A stretch of 5,995 bases of DNA from DASYTH01 sp035762905 (GTDB lineage: Bacteria; Actinomycetota; Actinomycetes; Mycobacteriales; Pseudonocardiaceae). The notes under the pieces are model-generated. The model ran no database searches. It was not told the DNA's origin and was given only the letters and a program-made list of their open reading frames with translations. How positions within the stretch are numbered: position 1 is the stretch's first letter; each line of letters starts with the position of its first letter. Made by a program: the position numbers and the translations under genes. Of the stretch, positions 1 to 5,859 are shown one piece after another. The DNA lies in contig NZ_DASUCC010000104.1 in the NCBI RefSeq assembly GCF_035762905.1, forward strand, positions 1 to 5,995, in the 5' to 3' direction.

Positions 1-150
1 CCGAGTGGGTGTGAGCCCTGGTCGGACCGCGCGGCGCCTAGCCACTACGTATGCCCTCAACCGCGTCCCCGTTGGGTCCGCCTGCTCGGATTCGCTGCGC
101 AGTCACCACCCGGCGAACCCACGCCCGCACGGGCATGCCTCTGCTCTGTC

Positions 151-157
151 GGTGAGG
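151..157 (+). promoter_or_regulatory. Strong ribosome-binding site before ATG 165
   Basis: GGTGAGG lies 7 bases before ATG 165, close to the ideal Shine-Dalgarno sequence and spacing for an actinobacterium. It is the best-looking ribosome-binding site in the window. It supports translation beginning at 165, although that frame closes after 19 codons (MSQANFDDSKQASSGSWGG) at the TAA at 222-224. The site is read here as the surviving start of the decayed gene that follows. Confidence 0.55.
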
Positions 158-164
158 ATCTTTG

Positions 165-735
165 ATGTCACAAGCGAACTTCGACGATTCAAAGCAAGCT
201 TCCAGCGGCTCGTGGGGGGGTTAACGTGTCCGAGCGTTACCGCGGGGGCGGGATGTGGGCGATGCTGTGTCCGTGACACGTTGCGATTGCCCCTGCTCCT
301 CCTGCTGCTGCTTGTCGGCGTCGGGCTGATCGTCGTGGCGTTGCTGGGTCCCATCGACCGCACCAAATATCTCCTTACCGCGATCGGTGTCCTGGTCAGC
401 CTGATCGCGCTGGGAAAGTCGTTCGTGCCCGCACCGACCGAACCCGGGCTTGATGAATTGACGAACGCGCTGGCCTTGGCGATGCGCGACCAGTGGACCA
501 AAGCCGCGACCGATCGTCGCCTGCAGCACCCGGCGCCGTTGCCGATCCGCTGGTGTCGCAGCAGCGAGCCGGTCGCCGGACCCACGGCGGCGGCTACGCT
601 GACCGGCACCGACCACACCCTCCTGGATCCGCTGGCCGGATTGACCCGCATCACCAGCGAAGATCACGACGATGGCGCTACACAGGCGCAGGCCGCTGGA
701 CAGACCGGGGCAGCCGTCACGATCGCGATGATCCG
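165..735 (+). pseudogene. Decayed N-terminal remnant of a membrane-anchored NACHT/STAND-type NTPase
   Basis: Translation can start at ATG 165 behind a good ribosome-binding site, but the frame stops at 222-224 just after a run of seven G (214-220). The reading then appears to move to a second frame (VNVSERYRGGGMWAM, about 220-264) and to a third from about 272. The third frame encodes a Leu/Val-rich double hydrophobic segment (about 284-425), then LALAMRDQW and RRLQHPAPLPIRW (about 473-574). That last motif, a Trp followed by 'RxLxxPxPLxVRW', is typical of the region before the NTPase domain in actinobacterial NACHT proteins. The remnant fades at GQTGAAVT (698-721), which resembles a Walker A loop but has no lysine. 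No NTPase core, sensor or repeat domain follows, because the convergent membrane-protein gene ends at 800. An intact family member would run to many hundreds of residues. The family call rests on remembered motifs and was not searched. The frame changes could partly be sequencing errors, but the missing C-terminus is real in this window. Confidence 0.5.
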
Positions 736-799
736 CAGGACTGATCGCAGTTTCGGTAGAAATCCTCGGCAGCGTCCTCTCCGGGCATGGCCGCCGGCG

Positions 800-1846
800 T
801 CAGGGGCTGCCGGAGCTGTTGCCGGCGTTTCGGTGCAGCGCATGGAGTCCCAGCGTCACCAGGAGCACGATGCCGACGGCGAAGAATGCGTTGTGCGCCA
901 GTTTCAGGTGTAGTGGCGAATCGCCGAGCGGCGGGACCAGGAACGCGATCCAGGAGCGCGTCAACAGCGGGGCGGCGGCCAGCGCCAACCGCTGGTCCGG
1001 TCCCCAGCCGGTCCGCCGCGATCCCCGACCGACCAGGACGACCAGCGCGGTCAGGGCCGTGACCTGGACCGCCACACCCAGCCAGTCGGTACCGGCGAGG
1101 TCGAACACACCGAACGCGATCACGGCGAGGGCGCCGACGCGCCACGGTCTGGGCGCCGCCCGGTCGATGGCCGGGCGAGGCTGGCGCCCGAGGAGAAAGG
1201 CGACCACGATCAGCGCTGCCACCAGGACGGTGGTGCTGATCAGTTGGGCCAGCGTGGCCAGGAACTGTTGGGTGTTCTGGTGGTCGGCGAAGATGAGCAA
1301 GGCGGCCAGCACATACAGCACGCCGGTCACCGCCAGCCCGGTCCGGCCCAGCCAGGGCGTCGTGGCCCGCTGCGGCACGAGGGACTCCACCATGGCGATG
1401 GGCGCGCCGAGGCTCCAGACGACGTGCCCGGCGACGAAGACGATCGCGGTGTGGACGCTGATCCCCAGCGCGGGGATGGCGGTGGGGTTGCGGGTACCGG
1501 CCCAGGAGTCGATGTCCCGATACGCCGGGTCGAACAGAGACTGGTCGACCAGACCGGCCTGAACCAGGCCGAACGCGACGGCCAGCAGGAGCATGCTGGG
1601 CCACCCGCGGCCGGTGCGGCGCACCACCTCGCGGATGATCAGAGCCGGCCCGCCGTACAGCGGGCCCAGGATCAGCAGGCCGCCCAGGAGCGCCCAGACC
1701 CGGCCCACGCTGTCGTCGTAGCCTGCGAGGTATTCCGCGCACACCGGCGCCAGCACGAACAGCCCGATCGCCGGCGCGAGCCGCCGCGGCATACGCCGGC
1801 GCCCGGCGGCTGAAGGCGCCCGGCGGCGCTCGGTGTCCTCGTTCAC
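800..1846 (-). CDS. Polytopic integral membrane protein of unknown function, divergent from the two-component operon
   Basis: From GTG 1846 this encodes about 348 residues, ending in a TGA at 802-800. After a basic, Arg-rich N-terminus (residues 1-22) there are about nine or ten hydrophobic segments, near residues 23-41, 51-69, 82-99, 123-149, 168-187, 200-219, 235-251, 254-273, 285-304 and 317-336, so it is a cytoplasmic-membrane protein. Polar motifs sit beside the helices: AEYLAGYDDS (about 37-46), GPLYGGPALIIREVVRRTGR (about 61-80), GLVDQSLFDPAYRD (98-111) and AHNAFF near the end. These look conserved rather than random, and I recall similar unnamed actinobacterial membrane proteins, but no reaction or transport substrate can be assigned. 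The frame is open upstream to 2020, but that extension is Arg/Pro-rich and crosses the divergent control region. GTG 1846 is preferred because a TAGCGT hexamer lies 7 bases upstream. GTG 1855 and ATG 1792 are alternatives. Divergence from a sensor kinase pair suggests it is a target of, or accessory to, that system (inference). Confidence 0.8.
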   Translation of the reverse strand: MNEDTERRRAPSAAGRRRMPRRLAPAIGLFVLAPVCAEYLAGYDDSVGRVWALLGGLLILGPLYGGPALIIREVVRRTGRGWPSMLLLAVAFGLVQAGLVDQSLFDPAYRDIDSWAGTRNPTAIPALGISVHTAIVFVAGHVVWSLGAPIAMVESLVPQRATTPWLGRTGLAVTGVLYVLAALLIFADHQNTQQFLATLAQLISTTVLVAALIVVAFLLGRQPRPAIDRAAPRPWRVGALAVIAFGVFDLAGTDWLGVAVQVTALTALVVLVGRGSRRTGWGPDQRLALAAAPLLTRSWIAFLVPPLGDSPLHLKLAHNAFFAVGIVLLVTLGLHALHRNAGNSSGSP

Positions 1847-1853
1847 ACCCGGC

Positions 1854-1859
1854 ACGCTA
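1854..1859 (-). promoter_or_regulatory. Candidate -10 hexamer (TAGCGT) for the membrane-protein gene, leaderless arrangement
   Basis: Read on the minus strand, TAGCGT fits the actinobacterial -10 pattern TANNNT and ends exactly 7 bases before GTG 1846. That would put the transcription start at or next to the start codon. No Shine-Dalgarno sequence is visible, which fits a leaderless mRNA. No convincing -35 box was found at 16-19 bases. Confidence 0.35.
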
Positions 1860-1905
1860 GGAACGGCGCCGGGTGAGCACATCGTTCCCCGGGTTGGCCC
1901 GCGAT

Positions 1906-1968
1906 GACCGAAGTCTCGCCGTCGACCGGCGGGGTGCGACCAAAGTATCCGGCGCGGCGACTTCGGTC
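1906..1968. repeat. Three-copy GACCGAAGTC-like operator candidate in the divergent control region
   Basis: The control region between the divergent genes holds GACCGAAGTC at 1906-1915 and its perfect inverted complement GACTTCGGTC at 1959-1968. A third, imperfect copy in direct orientation, GACCAAAGTA, lies at 1938-1947 with two mismatches. Copy starts are 32 bases apart for the first two, about three helical turns, and the outer arms are 53 bases apart, about five turns. Same-face spacing of repeated half-sites is what a dimeric LuxR/NarL-type regulator would need. The obvious candidate binder is the response regulator encoded at 3167-3844 (inference). A long-armed hairpin is less likely because the arms are 43 bases apart. 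Confidence 0.4.
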
Positions 1969-2011
1969 TTCGGCTCGCGCTCGGGTATCCGTTCGGTTCG
2001 GGTTCGACCGG

Positions 2012-2017
2012 TAGGTT
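2012..2017 (+). promoter_or_regulatory. Candidate -10 hexamer (TAGGTT) for the kinase/regulator operon, leaderless arrangement
   Basis: TAGGTT matches TANNNT and ends 7 bases before GTG 2025, the same geometry as on the opposite strand. No good Shine-Dalgarno sequence precedes GTG 2025, so a leaderless transcript starting near 2025 is plausible. A -35 box was not evident. The inverted GACTTCGGTC arm ends about 44 bases upstream of this hexamer, a sensible position for an activator or autoregulator. Confidence 0.35.
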
Positions 2018-2024
2018 CACGGTC

Positions 2025-3170
2025 GTGGACGGCCTGGGCTCGGCACCCTGGCGGCGGAGTGGACGCGACTGCGCCGTCGACGCCGCCGTGTTCCTCGGCG
2101 CGCTCGGCTACGGCACCGTGCTGAGCCTGCTGCTGGCAGAGGATCCGACGGTGCCGCGGCCGGTGCTGGTCGTCACCCAGGTGTTCGGCGCCGTCGGCTG
2201 TGCGCTGCTGTGGTCGCGCCGTCGCTGGCCGACCGGTGTGGCGCTGGTCCTGATCCCGCTGTCCGTCGTCTCCGACGTGGTCCACGGCGCCCTGCTGGTG
2301 GCGTTGTTCACCGTCGCAGTGCACCGGCCGGTGCCGGTCACCGCGGTCGTCGCCACGACGAGCGTGCTCGGCAAGGCCGCGTTCCTGCTGCTGGTCGCCG
2401 GGTCGGGCGAGCCGGTCGGGCAATGGCTGCTGTTCGTCGCCACCAGCACCTTCGCCGTCGTCGGATGGGGCCTGTTCGCCCGGCACCGCCGCCAGTTGGT
2501 GCTGTCGCTGCGGGAGCGCGCCGAGCGCGCGGAAACCGAGGCGCGGCTGCGCGCCGAACAGGCCCAGCACCATGCCCGGGCCCAGATCGCCCGCGAGATG
2601 CACGACGTGCTGGGCCATCGGCTGTCGCTGTTGAGCGTGCAGGCCGGCGCGCTGGAATACCGGCCGAACGCACCCGCCACGGAGATAGCCCGAGCCGTGC
2701 GGGTGATCCGCGCCAGCGCACACCAGGCGTTGCAGGACCTCCGCGAGGTGCTCGCCATCCTGCGCACCCCGGTCACCGATCGTCCCCAGCCGACCCTGGC
2801 CGACGTGCCCGACCTCGTCGCCGAGTCGGTCCACGCCGGGATGCGAGTGGAGCTGAGCCAGGACGTGACGGGCACCGTCGCCGGCACCACCGGACGCACC
2901 GCGTTCCGGATCGTTCAGGAAGGCCTGACCAACGCGCGCAAACACGCGCCCGGCAGCCACATCCGGGTGACCGTCGCGGGGGCGCCCGCGCGCGGGGTGA
3001 CCATCGAGGTGCACAACGACGCCCCAGCGGAGGCGCCGACCCTGCCCGGCGGTGGCCAGGGTCTGGTCGGGCTCGCCGAGCGGGTCACGCTGGCCGCGGG
3101 GCGGCTGGACCACCAACCCACCGCCAGTGGCGGATTCCGGCTGGCCGCCTGGCTACCCTGGCCGTCGTGA
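2025..3170 (+). CDS. Sensor histidine kinase, DesK/NarL-associated HisKA_3 type
   Basis: Encodes 381 residues, a usual length for the short membrane-bound kinases paired with NarL-family regulators. Residues about 17-152 contain five hydrophobic segments (about 21-38, 44-62, 70-98, 103-124, 132-152) with very short loops, so any sensing is probably within or at the membrane. A charged helix (about 160-185, RERAERAETEARLRAEQ) links to the HisKA_3 dimerisation domain. There AREMHDVLGHRLS (189-201) carries the phospho-accepting His193 followed by Asp194. The HATPase domain shows the N-box VQEGLTNARKHAPGS (297-311, with Glu299 and Asn303), VHNDA (329-333) and the glycine-rich lid GGGQGLVGLAERV (342-354). 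It should autophosphorylate His193 with ATP and pass the phosphate to the overlapping regulator. GTG 2025 is chosen because it precedes the first helix and follows a possible -10 box. All catalytic motifs look intact. The signal sensed cannot be read from the sequence. Confidence 0.93.
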   Translation: MDGLGSAPWRRSGRDCAVDAAVFLGALGYGTVLSLLLAEDPTVPRPVLVVTQVFGAVGCALLWSRRRWPTGVALVLIPLSVVSDVVHGALLVALFTVAVHRPVPVTAVVATTSVLGKAAFLLLVAGSGEPVGQWLLFVATSTFAVVGWGLFARHRRQLVLSLRERAERAETEARLRAEQAQHHARAQIAREMHDVLGHRLSLLSVQAGALEYRPNAPATEIARAVRVIRASAHQALQDLREVLAILRTPVTDRPQPTLADVPDLVAESVHAGMRVELSQDVTGTVAGTTGRTAFRIVQEGLTNARKHAPGSHIRVTVAGAPARGVTIEVHNDAPAEAPTLPGGGQGLVGLAERVTLAAGRLDHQPTASGGFRLAAWLPWPS

Positions 3171-3844
3171 CAACGCCGGAAACCATCCGCGTGCTCGTCG
3201 TAGACGACGACCCGCTGGTGCGAGCCGGCCTGCGGCTGATGCTGCACGGCGCGCACGGCATCCAGGTCGTCGGCGAGGCGGGCGACGGCACCAAGGTCGC
3301 CTCCGCCGTGGCTGAACACCGGCCGGACGTGGTACTCATGGACATTCGAATGCCCACAATGGACGGTCTGACCGCGACCGAACTGCTACGTACCCGACCG
3401 GACCCGCCGCAGATCCTCATCCTCACCACTTTCGACGCCGACGAGCACATCCTGCGCGCGTTGCGCGCCGGTGCCGCCGGTTTCCTCCTCAAGGACACCC
3501 CACCCGCCGACATCGTCGCGGCGATACAACGCGTCGCGCGCGGAGAGCCGGTCCTGTCGCCCGCCGTAACCCAACGGCTCATCGCCCGCGTCACCGACGC
3601 CGGCCAGGACCGGCGGCGCACCCTGGCCCGGGACCGACTGGCTCAGCTCGCCGGCCGGGAGCGCGAGGTCGCCGTCGCCGTCGCACAGGGCAAATCCAAC
3701 GCCGAGATCGGCGCCACCCTCCACCTGAGCATCCCCACCGTCAAGACCCACATCTCCCGCATCCTGACCAAGCTGGAGTTCCACAACCGCGTGCAGATCG
3801 CCCTGCTCGCCCACGACGCCGGACTGCTCGCCGACCAGCCCTGA
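3167..3844 (+). CDS. NarL/FixJ-family two-component response regulator
   Basis: Starts at a GTG that overlaps the kinase stop by four bases (GTGA, 3167-3170), indicating translational coupling and a shared operon. The 225-residue product has an N-terminal receiver domain. Its acidic pocket is DDD at 13-15, the phospho-acceptor is Asp59 in VVLMDIRMP, switch threonines Thr87/Thr88 are in LILTTFD, and Lys109 is in GFLLKD. A linker (about 125-157) leads to a LuxR-type helix-turn-helix at about 161-220, with GREREV, GKSNAEIGATLHLSIPTVKTH and the C-terminal helix ISRILTKLEFHNRVQIALLA. All key residues are present, so it should be a phosphorylation-dependent DNA-binding regulator. Likely targets are its own control region and the divergent membrane-protein gene (inference). 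The same frame is open far upstream through the kinase gene, but that is a high-GC shadow, because the receiver domain begins right after 3167. Confidence 0.95.
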   Translation: MTTPETIRVLVVDDDPLVRAGLRLMLHGAHGIQVVGEAGDGTKVASAVAEHRPDVVLMDIRMPTMDGLTATELLRTRPDPPQILILTTFDADEHILRALRAGAAGFLLKDTPPADIVAAIQRVARGEPVLSPAVTQRLIARVTDAGQDRRRTLARDRLAQLAGREREVAVAVAQGKSNAEIGATLHLSIPTVKTHISRILTKLEFHNRVQIALLAHDAGLLADQP

Positions 3845-3889
3845 TCCCCAACCCACACCCCACCGCAAACCCAGCCACAAGCCCCCAAG
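3845..3889 (+). terminator. C-rich, G-poor stretch after the regulator: candidate Rho-utilisation site
   Basis: Directly after the regulator stop, 45 bases contain 26 C, 14 A, 4 G and 1 T. This is a strong C-over-G bubble in a genome region where C and G are otherwise balanced. Unstructured C-rich RNA of this kind is what Rho factor loads on. No hairpin with a U-run was found between 3845 and 3946. The bubble is the only visible candidate for ending the operon transcript, but composition alone is weak evidence. Confidence 0.3.
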
Positions 3890-3946
3890 TCGCATGACCG
3901 GAGCCGGCTTGCGAAACCGGGCAATCGCGGACCCGGGCAAGAAGCG

Positions 3947-4390
3947 ATGATTGGCAATTATCCCTTCCCCGGCGTCGAAGGGCAGGACGAAGCGGAGGCA
4001 GCGATCTTCATCGGCTCGGACCGGTCCAGCGCGAATCTGTTCGTACTCACCGATTTTCGCCTCAGAGCGCAGAACATCATCGGCGTGGACAGCGGCGTCG
4101 GCCGGCTCATGCCAGCTCCCGGCGGGTTTGTCGCAATCTTCCCTGACCTAGCCGCAGCGGGCCCGGGTACCCAGTCCGTGAACGGCTGGCTCCCAACCCG
4201 AGCCGACCGATACACCGACGCACATCCTCGCCCAGCCGACAACCGCTACGGCACGCTGACCATCACGACGCAGGTCGACCAGGACCGCGGTGCCGGTTCA
4301 GACGAGCCGCTCTCCCGTACTACCGTGGCTGAGAACAATCGTAGGGAAAACACTTTTTCCCGCACAATCTCGTCACTGCAACTGAACTAA
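3947..4390 (+). pseudogene. Short frame resembling the degraded start of an nSTAND/AAA-type NTPase
   Basis: A 147-codon frame opens at ATG 3947, with a weak AAGAAG just upstream, and ends at the TAA at 4388-4390. Residues 5-70 follow the outline of the N-terminus of actinobacterial STAND NTPases of the 'YPGLxxFxxxDAxxFFGRDxxTAxLxxxLxxRL...GxSGVGKSSLxRAG' type. Here the corresponding parts read YPFPGVEGQDEAEAAIFIGS, DRSSANLFVLTDFRLRAQN and VDSGVGRLMPAPGG. The P-loop lysine and following Ser/Thr would be replaced (GVGRLM), so ATP binding is unlikely. The remaining ~80 residues are low-confidence sequence, and codon bias and GC fall away toward 4390. The frame is also open back to the regulator stop at 3844, so ATG 3947 is arbitrary if this is a remnant. 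A small real protein of unknown function is the alternative. The family resemblance comes from memory and is only suggestive. Confidence 0.35.
4344..4361. repeat. Perfect 7-bp palindrome GGGAAAA-CACT-TTTTCCC
   Basis: GGGAAAA (4344-4350) and TTTTCCC (4355-4361) are perfect inverted copies separated by CACT. The palindrome sits inside the low-GC island near the end of the preceding short frame. It could be a protein-binding site or a weak hairpin. There is no T-run after it, so it is not a standard intrinsic terminator. Confidence 0.4.
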
Positions 4391-4393
4391 TAT
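4388..4393 (+). promoter_or_regulatory. Possible -10 box (TAATAT) upstream of the dehydrogenase-like gene
   Basis: TAATAT overlaps the TAA that closes the preceding frame and lies 40 bases before GTG 4434, in the only AT-rich part of the window. It resembles a vegetative -10 hexamer, but no matching -35 box was found at normal spacing, so this is a weak call. Confidence 0.18.
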
Positions 4394-4433
4394 TCCAGCT
4401 GCATTCGTAGTATTTGGTTCGTTTTCGCTGGTA

Positions 4434-5715
4434 GTGGCCTGTTTGGCCGTGGCATTGGTGGCGTCGGCGCCAATGGGATCAGGCCCAGCTCGCGCAGCGG
4501 ATGGGGGAGCCGTGATCCACCGCTACGCTACCGTCGAGGGCGTCCATCACGCCATCCAGACCGCCCCGACCGTCCAGGACGGGCACCTTGTCGTGGTGCC
4601 GGCCGTGGGGGAGGCGGCGGTGGTGTGCGGCACCTTCCCAATCGCCTTCCAGGTACCCAACCAGGCTGCCTACGCCGCCAGCGCGCTGTCCTTGTACACC
4701 AAGGCTTTCGCCTACGAGGGCAGCATATGGAACTCCAGCGCGGTGGATCGAACCGAGATCACGGCCAGGGGCAAGCAGATGGTCGAGTACATGAAATATG
4801 CGGTGGGTACGCCGGAGCAGGTCGAGCGGTTCGTCCGGCCGTTCCTGGCCGATACCGGCGCACCGCTGACCGCCATGGCCTTCAGCGAACCCGAGGGCAG
4901 CGCCAACTTCGACGCCGAGGGAGCCGGCCTCGGGGTCCGCACCACCGCGGTCCCGGACGGCGACAGCTGGGTGATCAACGGGCGCAAGGCCTGGGCGTCC
5001 CACTTGCCTGGCTGGGATGGCGACGGCCCGGACCTGATGACCATCGTCTGTCGCACCCCCGGCGGCATCTCCCTCATCGTCGCCGAACGCCAACACCTGG
5101 CCGGCCACATCGAGGTTGAGGAGTACTACGACCTGCCCGGGCTCAAGGGCTGCCTGACCACCCGGGTCCCCTGGCCGACGTGCGCGTGCCACGCGGCAAC
5201 CTGCTCGGCGCGGAAGGCCAGGGCGTCGCGTTGACCCGCAACGCGTTTCTGCCCAGCGGCGCGTCGATCGGCATCTTCGCCACCGCCGCGATGCGGCAGG
5301 CCTTCGACATCGCCTACCGCTTCGCACGGTCCGAGACGCGCGGCGGCCCAGTGCCGATCATCGCCCACAAGCCGTGTCCGACGTCCTGGCCGACGCCAAA
5401 GCAAAGATCGAAGCCGTCCGGTTGCTGGCCTGGCGTGCCCTGGACGCCGTGCTGTCGATGCATCCCAACGGCCCGGAACTGGCCCTGCATTCGAAGATCT
5501 TCGGCTCCGAAACCGGCGTGCAGGTCATCAGCGACCTCATCGGGATCGTCGGAGTCACCGCCTACGACCAGAACTTCCCACTGGTCCGCCATCTGATGGA
5601 CGCGCTGGCCTACCCGATCATCGAAGGCAGCAACGTCGGCATGCGCCGCAGACAGTTGCAGGCACTGTTCCGCACCCCGGGCTACGACCCGCTCTCCGCC
5701 TCCGACATGGCCTAA
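4434..5715 (+). pseudogene. Acyl-CoA dehydrogenase family gene broken by two single-base frameshifts
   Basis: The protein is spread over three frames. Frame one (from GTG 4434) gives GTPEQVERFVRPFLAD (about 125-140), the flavin-binding AFSEPEGSANF (149-159) and WVINGRKAW (179-187), then GLKGCLTTRV. The frame must change in the C run at 5168-5171, where one extra C restores PLADVRVPRGNLLG. It continues with FARSETRGGPVPIIAHK to 5371. One extra G there restores AVSDVLADAKAKIEAVRLLAW and the C-terminal domain to the TAA at 5715. With both bases restored the product is 427 residues, a normal length for the family. Glu398 in YPIIEGSNVGMRRRQLQ aligns with the Tyr-Glu-Gly-Thr-Asn catalytic-base region. 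Intact members are FAD enzymes that oxidise acyl-CoA thioesters or related substrates; the substrate here is unknown. The first ~110 residues do not look like a typical dehydrogenase N-terminus, and residues 1-22 look like a cleavable signal (ending ARA-AD). The start is uncertain: GTG 4434, ATG 4473 and GTG 4512 are all possible. Sequencing error is an alternative to true decay. Confidence 0.8.
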
Positions 5716-5859
5716 CCGCCAGGACTCAGCTCGACGATTGCCAACCGCCATGGTGGAGGGAGTCGCGGCTTGGCCGGCCGATCAAGGCTCCAGAGAACAT
5801 CCGTCCACAAGCGACACGGAGGTCATAGCTCGGGGCAAGTCGGTTTGACGGTCGCGGTG
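5716..5859. other. Convergent intergenic stretch with no clear element
   Basis: This 144-base gap separates the dehydrogenase pseudogene from the convergent gene on the minus strand. It contains a near-palindrome CCGCCATGGTGG and an imperfect dyad around CTTGGCCGGCCGATCAAG, either of which could fold, but neither has a T-run or an uninterrupted long stem. No gene or confident terminator is seen. Confidence 0.4.

Noticed and set aside
5..164. Forward frame running upstream of the NACHT-like remnant, opening at position 5
   Set aside because: The composition is Arg/Ser/His-rich without motifs, and the strong ribosome-binding site at 151-157 points to a start at 165 in a different frame.
717..1742. 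341-codon minus-strand frame overlapping the membrane-protein gene
   Set aside because: It is Arg/Pro/Gly/His-rich with no domains and is the out-of-frame shadow of the hydrophobic, well-structured product of 800-1846.
1847..2020. 58-residue N-terminal extension of the membrane protein to ATG 2020
   Set aside because: It is Arg/Pro-rich, spans the repeats of the divergent control region and adds no recognisable signal; GTG 1846 has a better upstream context.
1857..3116. 419-codon minus-strand frame across the histidine kinase
   Set aside because: The kinase on the plus strand has every catalytic motif; the antisense frame is His/Gln/Arg/Gly-rich low-complexity sequence typical of high-GC shadows.
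2210..3166. Long N-terminal extension of the response regulator
   Set aside because: It would overlap the kinase in another frame and encodes Arg/Ala/Gly-rich sequence. The receiver domain begins immediately after GTG 3167, which overlaps the kinase stop.
3386..3940. Minus-strand frame opposite the regulator's C-terminus
   Set aside because: It is Gly/Val/Asp-rich without domain features and is explained by the intact receiver and helix-turn-helix coding on the other strand.
4453..4475. CATTGG...CCAATG hairpin overlapping ATG 4473 as a start-codon-sequestering switch
   Set aside because: The stem is only 6 bases plus one wobble and one more pair, the ATG is not the favoured start, and the gene is broken downstream, so a regulatory claim is unsupported.
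4479..5327. 282-codon minus-strand frame opposite the dehydrogenase
   Set aside because: It is an Arg/Gly/His-rich shadow; the plus strand carries clear acyl-CoA dehydrogenase motifs in three frames.
5745..5795. Intrinsic terminator at the CCGCCATGGTGG / CTTGGCCGGCCGATCAAG dyads
   Set aside because: The stems are imperfect and no T-run follows on either strand.
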